Numbered from the stretch's first letter, positions 7,299 through 14,179 are shown. The stretch is 18,390 bases of DNA from Alphaproteobacteria bacterium (GCA_030746295.1 JASLMY010000084.1:1-18390); one strand, 5' to 3'. Numbers and translations: made by a program. The notes: generated from the letters alone by a model not told the origin.

Positions 7299-8570
7299 TC
7301 AGTTGCTCTTGACCCGGTACTCCTCGGGCAGGAGCATCATGCTGTCCTGGTCCTCGGCGACTGCAGCATGGCATTCGATGCAGAACTTGACCTTGGCACT
7401 GCCGGCGCCGTTGGTTGTGCCGAAGATCGCGCCGTCGGGCATCACCATGGTGTAGCGCCAGTTGCCACTGGCCTTGGAGAAGCCGGCCGGCATCTTCCGC
7501 ATCAGGAAGAGCGGTCCCGCGGACATCTTGCCGTTGGCATGGACGACGAAGCTGTCCTTGGCCAGGATCGCGCCGACCGGCATCCGGCCCGCGTTCTCGA
7601 ACTTGCCGTAGCTCCGCCCGGTGGCGTTGGCGTAGTTGTTGACGAAACGGCCGCCATGGGTGTCGGAAACGTAGGGCTGGCTGCTGTAGGCATCCCAGTC
7701 CTTGTAGAAGGACGCGACCTTGAGGCCGGACTTGGCATAGCCGGCAACCAATTCCTTTCGCAGGCAGTCGTAGGCGCTACGAGCTTCCGCCGTGGTGAGC
7801 TCGGGCGCCGCCGCGGCACCACATGGCCCGCAGGGTCCGCAGGGGTTGCAGGCCTTGGCGGCGCAGGGGTTGCAGCCCTTCTTCGCCGCACAGGGGTTGC
7901 AGGCCTTCTTGGCGGCGCAGGGATTGCAGCCTTTGGCCGCACACGGGTTGCAGCCCTTCTTCGCCGCGCAGGGGTTGCACCCCTTCGCCGCACACGGGTT
8001 GCAGCCCTTTTTCGCCGCACAGGGATTGCAGCCTTTCTTTGCAGCACAGGGATTACAGCCCTTCGCCGCACAAGGATTGCAACCCTTGGCCGCGCACGGG
8101 TTACAACCTTTGTTCGCTGCGCAAGGGTTCTTCAGCGCCGCCGTCACCAGACGCGGCACCTCACATTTGGTGGACACCGCCTGCGCGCCGCCGCCGCAGG
8201 GGTTGCACGGGTTGCAGCCCTTCGCCGCGCAGGGATTGCAGCCCTTGGCCGCACACGGGTTACAGCCCTTCTTCGCCGCACAGGGGTTGCAGCCCTTGGC
8301 AGCGCAGGGATTGCAGCCCTTCTTCGCCGCGCACGGGTTGCAGCCTTTGGCCGCGCACGGGTTGCAGCCCTTCTTGGCACTGCAGGCGGCGATGCGAACC
8401 AAGCCGTCCCGCGGCTTGGCGACAGCGGTCGGATTGACCAAGTCGCCGCGCGCGCCGGCACCGGCGATGCTGGACTCGGCGACCATCAGCGCGCCGCCCG
8501 TCGCCAGACCGGCGCCGACGACCATCTGGATCACGCCGCCCGACAGCAATTTCGTCTTATGGGATTTCAA
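7299..8570 (-). CDS. Exported CNPC-repeat protein with C-terminal cytochrome P460 domain
   Basis: 423 aa with about 45 cysteines. Residues 1-40 form a hydrophobic export signal or anchor (KTKLLSGGVIQMVVGAGLAT). Residues 66-125 and 148-250 are two blocks of tandem units of the type KGCNPCAA(K), giving 19 CNPC motifs spaced 8 or 9 residues apart; a short spacer (126-147) separates the blocks. From about residue 257 the chain resembles the cytochrome P460 family (THGGRFVNNYAN, MPVGAILAKDSFVV) and ends with CIECH (397-401), a c-type haem site. P460 proteins oxidise hydroxylamine or bind NO in the periplasm. The repeats look like a metal- or thiol-active region; their role is not known to me. The start is TTG at 8570: AGGAGG lies 8 nt upstream and the N-terminus matches the paralogue. 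A hairpin follows the gene. Confidence 0.88.
   Translation of the reverse strand: MKSHKTKLLSGGVIQMVVGAGLATGGALMVAESSIAGAGARGDLVNPTAVAKPRDGLVRIAACSAKKGCNPCAAKGCNPCAAKKGCNPCAAKGCNPCAAKKGCNPCAAKGCNPCAAKGCNPCNPCGGGAQAVSTKCEVPRLVTAALKNPCAANKGCNPCAAKGCNPCAAKGCNPCAAKKGCNPCAAKKGCNPCAAKGCNPCAAKKGCNPCAAKGCNPCAAKKACNPCAAKKGCNPCAAKACNPCGPCGPCGAAAAPELTTAEARSAYDCLRKELVAGYAKSGLKVASFYKDWDAYSSQPYVSDTHGGRFVNNYANATGRSYGKFENAGRMPVGAILAKDSFVVHANGKMSAGPLFLMRKMPAGFSKASGNWRYTMVMPDGAIFGTTNGAGSAKVKFCIECHAAVAEDQDSMMLLPEEYRVKSN
7818..8129 (-). repeat. Tandem 24/27-bp coding repeats, block 2 (11 CNPC units)
   Basis: DNA coding for residues 148-251 of the P460-fused protein. Units of 24 bp (one Lys) and 27 bp (two Lys) alternate irregularly, each encoding GCNPCAA or ACNPCAA; the last unit runs into GPCGPC. 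Individual units differ by synonymous changes (for example GGGTTGCAGCC and GGATTGCAGCC on the plus strand), so the array is not a very recent expansion. Number of units may vary between strains. Confidence 0.9.
8196..8375 (-). repeat. Tandem 24/27-bp coding repeats, block 1 (7-8 CNPC units)
   Basis: DNA coding for residues 66-125 of the P460-fused protein. Spacing of the CNPC motifs is nearly a strict 8-9-8-9 residue alternation, ending with an overlapping CNPCNPC. A unique segment coding for residues 126-147 separates it from block 2, which suggests that the array was extended or duplicated in two episodes. Confidence 0.9.
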
Positions 8571-8578
8571 GGCCTTAG

Positions 8579-8584
8579 CCTCCT
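8579..8584 (-). promoter_or_regulatory. Shine-Dalgarno AGGAGG fixing the TTG start at 8570
   Basis: The plus strand reads CCTCCT, so the minus strand has a full AGGAGG with 8 nt to the TTG at 8570. No ATG or GTG that would preserve the leader shared with the paralogue lies at a suitable distance. Confidence 0.75.
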
Positions 8585-8654
8585 CGCTTTTCGTTACTGG
8601 TCAATTTTGGCCTTCAACGCCGTGATCCTATTCGGGGGCCGCGGCGAGCGCTCA

Positions 8655-8680
8655 TAAACACTATGTGATGTTGCACCGCA
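8655..8680 (-). promoter_or_regulatory. Shared upstream motif, copy 1 (P460-fusion gene)
   Basis: On the minus strand this reads TGCGGTGCAACATCACA, five variable bases, then TTTA. Copy 2 at 9301-9326, before the small paralogue, has 15 of 17 bases identical in the first part and the same TTTA at the same spacing. The motif ends 84 nt before the TTG start. It may be an activator or sigma-factor site; the GCAAC core recalls the -35 of some extracytoplasmic-function sigma promoters, but no matching -10 could be assigned. Confidence 0.6.
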
Positions 8681-8767
8681 CACTCTCGGCCCGGAAACCG
8701 CGATCGCAGCCGCGCCTCGGACCACATGCGACCGACCGTCGAAGACCTTCTGCCCAAAGCGGCGAAA

Positions 8768-8819
8768 CGCCGGCATCGCCATCTCCGGAGATAGGCTGTC
8801 CGAAGGGGCGATGCCGGCG
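8768..8819 (-). terminator. Perfect 13-bp inverted repeat with nested palindrome, after small CNPC gene
   Basis: CGCCGGCATCGCC (8768-8780) is the exact reverse complement of 8807-8819. The 26-base spacer begins with a 12-bp perfect palindrome, ATCTCCGGAGAT (8781-8792). On the minus strand the structure starts 36 nt after the stop of the small CNPC gene and is followed by TTTCG, so termination or mRNA 3'-end protection is the simplest role. It separates the two paralogues into distinct transcription units. A protein-binding site is an alternative. The rest of the 8571-8855 gap holds only copy 1 of the shared motif and the ribosome site. Confidence 0.55.
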
Positions 8820-8855
8820 CCGATACGAGCCGCCTCTAAGGCGCTCTCAGACCTG

Positions 8856-9188
8856 TTACTTCTTCGCCGCGCAGGGGTTGCAGCCCTTCTTCTTCGCCCC
8901 GCAAGGATTGCAGCCCTTGGCCGCGCACGGGTTGCAGCCCTTCTTGGCGGCGCAAGGATTGCAGCCCTTCGCAGCCTTGCAAGGATTGCAGGCGCCGCAC
9001 GCCTTCTTGGCGCTACACGCGGCAACGCGGATCGCGGCGGGATTCGCCTTCGCCGCCGGGTTCTCCAGGCCATTGCCTTGGCTGGCCGTCGCCTGCGTCG
9101 CCGCCAGCGCGGCGGCGGTAGCGACCGATACACTCAAAACCGCCGGCATGAAGGTGCTCGAAAGCATTTTGATTTTGTGGGAACTCAC
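8856..9188 (-). CDS. Small exported CNPC-repeat (Cys-rich) protein
   Basis: 110 aa with 12 cysteines. Residues 1-36 look like a signal peptide (basic start, hydrophobic core, then ATAS). A linker (LENPAAKANPAAIRVAACSAKK) follows, then five CNPC motifs in units such as GCNPCAAKK to the C-terminus. It has no other domain. The start and linker match the P460-fused neighbour (SHK-K-LS at the N-terminus; VAACSAKK versus IAACSAKK), so the two are paralogues. The start is GTG at 9188, supported by AGGAGG at 9196-9201 with 7 nt spacing. Paired cysteines separated by Asn-Pro could bind soft metals such as Cu(I) or Zn, or form disulfides; the leader-plus-Cys-rich layout also resembles a precursor of a modified peptide. 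Function not established to my knowledge. Confidence 0.85.
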   Translation of the reverse strand: MSSHKIKMLSSTFMPAVLSVSVATAAALAATQATASQGNGLENPAAKANPAAIRVAACSAKKACGACNPCKAAKGCNPCAAKKGCNPCAAKGCNPCGAKKKGCNPCAAKK

Positions 9189-9195
9189 AGCCCGA

Positions 9196-9201
9196 CCTCC
9201 T
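9196..9201 (-). promoter_or_regulatory. Shine-Dalgarno AGGAGG fixing the GTG start at 9188
   Basis: CCTCCT on the plus strand gives a consensus AGGAGG seven nucleotides before the GTG at 9188. This decides against the internal ATG seven codons later. Confidence 0.78.
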
Positions 9202-9209
9202 GTATGAAC

Positions 9210-9225
9210 GGCACGTTCTCGTGCC
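9210..9225. promoter_or_regulatory. Small hairpin/dyad in the 5' leader of the small CNPC gene
   Basis: GGCACG (9210-9215), TTCT, CGTGCC (9220-9225): a six-base-pair perfect dyad just upstream of the ribosome site of the minus-strand gene. It could be an operator or an RNA structure in the leader. The evidence is the symmetry and position alone. Confidence 0.35.
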
Positions 9226-9300
9226 CCTTATCACCGCCGACATGATCGCCGGTGCGGTTATAGGTGACGGTTTTTCGTTCACGTGGATAGTGGCCGGATG

Positions 9301-9326
9301 TAAAGAGTCTGTGATGTTGCGGCGCA
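9301..9326 (-). promoter_or_regulatory. Shared upstream motif, copy 2 (small CNPC gene; divergent FGE gene)
   Basis: On the minus strand this reads TGCGCCGCAACATCACA, five variable bases, then TTTA, matching copy 1 at 8655-8680 in sequence, spacing and orientation. It ends 112 nt before the GTG start of the small CNPC gene and lies 61 nt before the ATG of the divergent FGE-fold gene, so it could control both. Confidence 0.6.
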
Positions 9327-9387
9327 ATATGGCGGGGCTTCCCATATAGAGTTCACCATCGTGACGGCGACATGCCGGGAGACGGAC

Positions 9388-10248
9388 ATGAGAGGGATCA
9401 AGGCTAACATCGCAGTCGTCGTGATCGCAGCGCAGACGGTCGCGCAAGCAGCCGCAGCCGATGCGAAGGTGCCGATCCCGGACACCATCGAGATCCCGGC
9501 CGGCGCCTTCGTCCGCGGCTCCGATCGGGACGAGCGCGAGGCCGCCTACCGCCTGGACGAGGCCGCTTACGGCCACAGCGTCACGCGCAAGAACCGCTGG
9601 TACGAAGACGAACCGGCGCGCGGCCAGCTGACGTTGCCCACCTATCGGATTACCCGGACACTGATCACCAACGCCCAATACGCCACTTTCGTCGCCGCTA
9701 CCGGGCACCGCGCGCCCGAGGTGACGGCGGCGGTCTGGAAGAGCTATGGCCTAATTCATCCCTATTCCCGCACCCGCCGACACGCCTGGCGCGACGCCCA
9801 GCCGCCCAAGGCGCGCGAGCAGCATCCCGTGGTCCTGGTCAGCCACGGCGATGCCCGCGCCTACGCCGCTTGGCTGTCGGAGCGTACCGGAGAGAGCTGG
9901 CGCCTGCCGAGCGAGGCGGAGTGGGAGAAGGCGGCGCGCGGTCCCGACGGACGGCGCTTCCCCTGGGGCGATGTGTACGATCCGGCGCGCCTCAACAGCC
10001 ATGACCTCGGCCCCTTTGACACCACCGCCGTCCCCAGCTTCGCCGACGGCGCCAGCCCCTATGGCCTGCAGGACGCCGCCGGCCAGGTCTTCGAATGGAC
10101 CCGGACCAAGAGCGGCGACGCCCGCTATATCGTCAAGGGCGGCTCCTGGGACGACAAGGGTTGCGGCATCTGCCGGCCCGCCGCTCGGCATTCTCGTCCC
10201 GAGGCCCTGAAGCACATCCTGATCGGCTTTCGATTGGTGCGGGAATGA
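9388..10248 (+). CDS. Exported formylglycine-generating-enzyme (SUMF1/EgtB/PvdO) fold protein
   Basis: 286 aa from ATG 9388, with GGGAGA 5 nt upstream. Residues 1-25 are a signal peptide (MRGIKANIAVVVIAAQ then AQAAAADA), so it acts in the periplasm or is secreted. The FGE-sulfatase fold is clear: IEIPAGAFVRGS, YRITRTLITNAQYATFV, WRLPSEAEWEKAARG, FPWGD, NSHDLGPFDTTAVPSF, GLQDAAGQVFEWT, KGGSWDD and [11 protein letters not shown]. Human FGE has Cys336 and Cys341 in its active site; here the only two cysteines are C259 and C262 in GCGICRPAAR, C259 aligning roughly with Cys341 and a Trp with Cys336. Related proteins include NirV and PvdO. Formylglycine synthesis is therefore uncertain. It diverges from the CNPC genes and overlaps the next gene by ATGA. 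Confidence 0.87.
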   Translation: MRGIKANIAVVVIAAQTVAQAAAADAKVPIPDTIEIPAGAFVRGSDRDEREAAYRLDEAAYGHSVTRKNRWYEDEPARGQLTLPTYRITRTLITNAQYATFVAATGHRAPEVTAAVWKSYGLIHPYSRTRRHAWRDAQPPKAREQHPVVLVSHGDARAYAAWLSERTGESWRLPSEAEWEKAARGPDGRRFPWGDVYDPARLNSHDLGPFDTTAVPSFADGASPYGLQDAAGQVFEWTRTKSGDARYIVKGGSWDDKGCGICRPAARHSRPEALKHILIGFRLVRE

Positions 10249-11021
10249 TGGTAGAGAATGCGGCCATGGGGATGATGACGGCCGTTGAGGAAAGTGGAGG
10301 CGCAACCTTGTCCCTTTTCGATGACTTATCGCAGGAAGACCTGACGGAAATGCTCGAGGCCGGAGCCGAGATCGACGAATGCTACCGGGTCCTCCGCAGG
10401 GTCGACGCCAACGTCGTCGGCGAGATCCTCAAGGGCCAGGGGACCTTCTACGAGTGGGATCACTATCCCGACGGCGACATCTTCGACGACGAGACCTATT
10501 CCCAGTACTACTATCACGCCCACCGCGGCGAGACCGGCGAGCATGGCCATTTCCACACCTTCCTGCGCGCCGGCGGCTTTCCGCCCGGGGTCGAGCCGGC
10601 ACCCTACGACGGCGAGGAGGAATGGCCGAGCGGCGAGGACGCGCTCTGCCATCTCGTCGCCATCGCCATGGACAAGCACGGCTATCCGACCCATCTCTTC
10701 ACCACCAACCGCTGGGTCACGGGTGAGACCTTCTATGCCGCCGAGGACATGATACCGATGGTGGCGCGTTTCGAGATCGACCACGCCTATCCATCCTGGC
10801 CGGCCAACCGCTGGGTATCGGCGATGGTGCGGCTCTTCCGTCCCCAGATCGAGCTGCTGATCAGACAGCGGGACGAGGCGATCAAGGCCTGGGCCGAGGC
10901 GCACCCGGACAAGGACGTCTACGAGGACCGCGACCTCGATTCGACCTCGGTCCTGCCGATTTCGGTGACCCAGCAGATGAAGCGGGTACGCAAGACCCTG
11001 CGCAAGCAGCGCCAGCGCTGA
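10245..11021 (+). CDS. His-rich protein of unknown function (possibly DUF6969-like)
   Basis: 258 aa from ATG 10245, which overlaps the FGE-fold stop as ATGA. An in-frame TTG at 10308 with GGAGG 7 nt upstream would give [12 protein letters not shown] and 237 aa and is a serious alternative. No signal peptide or membrane segment is seen. The striking segment is [20 protein letters not shown] (86-105), with five histidines (91, 93, 100, 102, 104) in metal-site-like spacing; [16 protein letters not shown] precedes it and [20 protein letters not shown] follows. The C-terminus is basic and helical. The pattern recalls the family I remember as DUF6969, but I cannot confirm this. Coupling to the exported FGE-fold gene suggests a related job, although this protein appears cytoplasmic. 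Confidence 0.85.
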   Translation: MMVENAAMGMMTAVEESGGATLSLFDDLSQEDLTEMLEAGAEIDECYRVLRRVDANVVGEILKGQGTFYEWDHYPDGDIFDDETYSQYYYHAHRGETGEHGHFHTFLRAGGFPPGVEPAPYDGEEEWPSGEDALCHLVAIAMDKHGYPTHLFTTNRWVTGETFYAAEDMIPMVARFEIDHAYPSWPANRWVSAMVRLFRPQIELLIRQRDEAIKAWAEAHPDKDVYEDRDLDSTSVLPISVTQQMKRVRKTLRKQRQR

Positions 11022-11050
11022 ACCGCGAACGAGCGCAGGAGACAGCCCGG

Positions 11051-11445
<395 letters not shown>

Positions 11446-11449
<4 letters not shown>

Positions 11450-12102
11450 GCGGGGCGAGCCCTCCGACGGCCGTCCTCTGGGATTTCGGCGGCGTTTTCA
11501 CCACCAGCCCCTTCGAGGCCTTCAACCGTTACGAGGCCGAGGTCGGCCTGCCGCGCGACTTCATTCGCCGCCTCAACGCCACCAACCCCGACGACAACAC
11601 CTGGGCCAAGCTGGAACGAAGCGAGATCGATCTCGAGAGCTTCTGCCGGCTGTTCGAGGCCGAAGCAGAGGCCGCCGGTCATCGATTGGACGCGCGTCGG
11701 GTGCTGGCTTGCCTCGCCGGCCGGGTCCGGCCGGAAGTGGTGGTGGCGCTGGAGCGGATTCGGCCTCGCTTCAAGACCGCGTGCCTGACCAACAACGCGC
11801 GCACCGGCGCCGGCCCCGGCATGGCGCGCGAGCCCGAGGTCGCGGCCGAGATCGACCGGATCATGGGCCGCTTCGATGTGGTGGTCGAATCGAGCAAAGT
11901 CGGCGTCCGCAAACCGGAGCCGCGCTTCTACGAGATGGCCTGCGAGATGCTCGCGATCAGGCCCGAGGAAGCGGTCTACCTCGACGACCTGGGCGTCAAC
12001 CTGAAGCCGGCCCGCGCCATGGGCATGACGACGATCAAGGTGGCGACGGCCGAAGGGGCGCTCACCGAATTGGAGACGGTACTCGGGATGCGGCTTCGAT
12101 GA
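11446..12102 (+). CDS. HAD-superfamily hydrolase (sEH-N / ACAD10-like phosphatase)
   Basis: 218 aa from the ATG overlapping the msrB stop. HAD motifs: [10 protein letters not shown] (nucleophile D13; the usual second Asp is Gly, as in the epoxide-hydrolase N-terminal phosphatase and ACAD10/11 branches); II, CLTNNA; III, the Lys in [29 protein letters not shown] helical cap lies between motifs I and II. Relatives include phosphatases and haloacid dehalogenases. The DFGG form argues for the phosphatase-like branch of uncertain substrate. A short hairpin (CCGGGC/GCCCGG, 12106-12122) just after the stop could end the operon, though it lacks a T-run. Confidence 0.88.
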
Positions 12103-12163
12103 AGCCCGGGCCGATTGCCCGGCGGCGGGGGACGGGCTAGCCTAGGGTTCGCGATCGGCGCGA

Positions 12164-13213
12164 ATGGGATCCGAGGCTCGAGCCCGAGTGACGGTGGACG
12201 AGATCAAGCAAGCCAACGGCTATCGGCTGCACTCCGCGATGCAGCTGCTGGCGCCCGAGATCTCGCGCGATTCGCGCCCCCGGCCGGAGAGCTACGAGTT
12301 CGATCTCGATCAGGCCCTCGACGCGGTCCTCTCCTTGCGCTCGGAGATCCCCGAGGACGCCTACACCGCTTCCATCCTCGGTACCGAGCGCGAGGGCCAC
12401 GGCGTGCTGATCGGCGACGACGGCCTGGTCCTGACCATCGGCTACCTGATCGCGGAAGCGGATATGGTCACGCTCGCCGACAACAAGGGCAAGGTCTCCT
12501 ATGCCAACTTGGTCGGCTATGACTACGACACCGGCTTCGGCTTGGTGCGGGCCACCGAGGCCCTGGGCGTGGCGCCGATCCAGGTCGGCGATTCGGAGTC
12601 GCTTGGCGTCGGCGAGCAGATCGTCGTCGGCGGCCACGGCGGCCAGCGCCAATCCATGGTGGCGCAGGTGGTCTCGCGCCGCGAGTTCGCCGGCTACTGG
12701 GAATATCTCCTGGACGAGGCGATCTTCACCGCACCACCGCACCCCAACTGGGGCGGCACCGCGCTCATCGGCAAGGACGGCCGCCTCTGCGGCATCGGCT
12801 CGCTCTACGTGCAGGATGCGCTGCCCGGCGAGAACGCGATCCGCGGCAACATGTTCGTGCCGATCGATCTCTTGAAGCCGATCATGTCGGACCTGTTGCT
12901 GATGGGCCGGGTCAACCGCCCGGCCCGGCCCTGGCTCGGCATGTTCACCACCGAGATGGAAGGCCATCTCGTGGTCGCGGGCCTAGCCTCAAACGGACCG
13001 GCGCAGCGGGTCGGCATCAGCGTCGGCGACCTCGTCGTCCGCGTCGCCGGCAGGCCCGTTGCCACGCTGGCGGAGATGCTGCGCCGGGTCTGGTCGCTCG
13101 GCGATGCCGGGGTCGACGTGCAGCTGACGGTGCAGCGCGAGGAGCGACTGCTGGAGACGGTGATCCATTCCGGCAACCGCTACGAGTTCATGAAGTCGCC
13201 CAGCCAGCATTGA
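12164..13213 (+). CDS. Trypsin-like/PDZ protein without catalytic His and Ser (pseudoprotease)
   Basis: 349 aa from ATG 12164; a GTG at 12188 is possible. The layout is HtrA/DegP-like: trypsin fold (about 45-240) then one PDZ domain (about 255-340; PWLGMFTTEMEGHLVVAGLA, GISVGDLVVRVAGRPV). Motifs align but residues differ. DegP LTNAHVV is here LTIGYLI, so His is Tyr94; GNSGGPL is PNWGGTAL, so Ser is Trp196; only D122 (YDYDTGFGLV) remains. No signal peptide or membrane anchor is seen, unlike HtrA proteins. It is probably a peptide-binding scaffold or regulator rather than a protease. It starts 61 nt after the HAD gene; the metallo-beta-lactamase gene follows. Confidence 0.87.
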   Translation: MGSEARARVTVDEIKQANGYRLHSAMQLLAPEISRDSRPRPESYEFDLDQALDAVLSLRSEIPEDAYTASILGTEREGHGVLIGDDGLVLTIGYLIAEADMVTLADNKGKVSYANLVGYDYDTGFGLVRATEALGVAPIQVGDSESLGVGEQIVVGGHGGQRQSMVAQVVSRREFAGYWEYLLDEAIFTAPPHPNWGGTALIGKDGRLCGIGSLYVQDALPGENAIRGNMFVPIDLLKPIMSDLLLMGRVNRPARPWLGMFTTEMEGHLVVAGLASNGPAQRVGISVGDLVVRVAGRPVATLAEMLRRVWSLGDAGVDVQLTVQREERLLETVIHSGNRYEFMKSPSQH

Positions 13214-13307
13214 GGTCCGGGGTCGGGGCCTGCGATCGGCCGCGAGGGCGCGGGCTATCACGATGGCGAGCGGACCGCTAGAATATGGCGCGGCAACACC
13301 AGTGGAT

Positions 13308-13312
13308 GGAGG
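13308..13312 (+). promoter_or_regulatory. Shine-Dalgarno GGAGG deciding the GTG start of the glyoxalase-II-like gene
   Basis: GGAGG lies five nucleotides before the GTG at 13318. The upstream in-frame ATGs at 13285 and 13306 have no such site, and the second overlaps the ribosome site itself. Confidence 0.6.
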
Positions 13313-13317
13313 CAGCG

Positions 13318-14109
13318 GTGATCGTCGAGCAAATCTGGACCGGAAACGCCTATCGGAACTTCAACTACCTGATCGTCTGTCCCGAGACCGGCGAGGCCAT
13401 GGCGATCGATCCGCTCGACCACGAGAAGTGCCTGGCCCGAGCCAAGGACAAGGGCTGGGAGATCACCCAGGTGCTGAACACGCATGAGCACGGCGACCAC
13501 ACCGGCGGCAACGGCCCGATGGTGGCCGCGACGGGTGCCAGCATCATCGCCCATGCCAACGCGCGCGATGCGATCCCGGACATGGACCGGGGGCTGAGCG
13601 CCGGCGACGTCGTCAAGGTCGGCCGCACGGTAGAGTTGGAGGCGCTGGACACCCCCGGCCATACCATGAGCCATGTCTGCCTGCTCTCGCGCACCGATCA
13701 GCCGGCGCTCGTCTGCGGCGATACCCTCTTCAACGCCGGCGCCGGCAACTGTCACAACGGCGGCCACCCCAACGAGCTCTATAACACCTTCGTCGCCCAG
13801 CTTGACCAGCTGCCGGAGGACACGCTGATCTATCCGGGCCACGACTACATCCAGAACAACCTCGAGTTCACGCTCGACCGCGAGCCCGATAACGACCGGG
13901 CAAAGTCGCTGCTGGCCGAGCTCGCGGATCAGGATCCGGACGACGCGATGGTGACGACCCTGGCGCTGGAGCGCGAGATCAACACCTTTTTCCGGCTGCA
14001 GAACCCCAGCGTCATCGCCCGCCTGCGCGAGGCCTTCCCCGAGATCGGCGAGGCGCCCGAGCCGAAGACCGTGTTCCTGAAGCTGCGCGAGCTTCGCAAT
14101 AGCTGGTAG
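13318..14109 (+). CDS. Metallo-beta-lactamase fold hydrolase, glyoxalase II-like
   Basis: 263 aa from GTG 13318. The double-zinc site is complete: THEHGDH (H56, H58, D60, H61), H115 in DTPGHTMSH, D135 in CGDTLF, and H175 in YPGHDYIQNN. The C-terminal helical part (FTLDREPDNDRAKSLLAEL onwards) is like that of hydroxyacylglutathione hydrolase (GloB), which splits S-D-lactoylglutathione to D-lactate and glutathione. The family also includes persulfide dioxygenases and other thioester hydrolases; the HNGGHPNELYNTF loop and length fit the glyoxalase II side. Cytoplasmic. Confidence 0.88.
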   Translation: MIVEQIWTGNAYRNFNYLIVCPETGEAMAIDPLDHEKCLARAKDKGWEITQVLNTHEHGDHTGGNGPMVAATGASIIAHANARDAIPDMDRGLSAGDVVKVGRTVELEALDTPGHTMSHVCLLSRTDQPALVCGDTLFNAGAGNCHNGGHPNELYNTFVAQLDQLPEDTLIYPGHDYIQNNLEFTLDREPDNDRAKSLLAELADQDPDDAMVTTLALEREINTFFRLQNPSVIARLREAFPEIGEAPEPKTVFLKLRELRNSW

Positions 14110-14157
14110 CTCCGGGACGGCCGAGGCGGGCCTCCCCCTCCCTAGAATTGTCGAATC

Positions 14158-14179
14158 CGGCACCGCCACGTCGGTGCCG
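14158..14179 (+). terminator. Hairpin after the glyoxalase-II-like gene
   Basis: CGGCACCG (14158-14165) and CGGTGCCG (14172-14179) form a perfect 8-bp stem with a six-base loop, 48 nt after the stop codon. No T-run follows, so a Rho-independent role is doubtful. It could mark a transcript end before the enoyl-CoA hydratase gene. Confidence 0.4.

Noticed and set aside
7818..8375. Tandem repeats considered as a CRISPR array
   Set aside because: There are no unique spacers; the repeats are continuous, in frame and coding (24/27 bp), inside one protein.
7368..8657. Long plus-strand open frames over the Cys-rich gene, one giving repeated AAQGLQPFF-like units
   Set aside because: They are mirror readings of the minus-strand GCNPCAA repeats. 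The minus frame has a signal peptide, a haem motif, a domain match and a strong ribosome site; the plus frames have none.
9024..9030. VAAC / IAAC in the CNPC proteins read as a lipobox
   Set aside because: The sequence fits the consensus, but it lies near residue 58-63, far behind the hydrophobic signal and after a Pro/Lys-rich linker, so lipoprotein processing there is unlikely.
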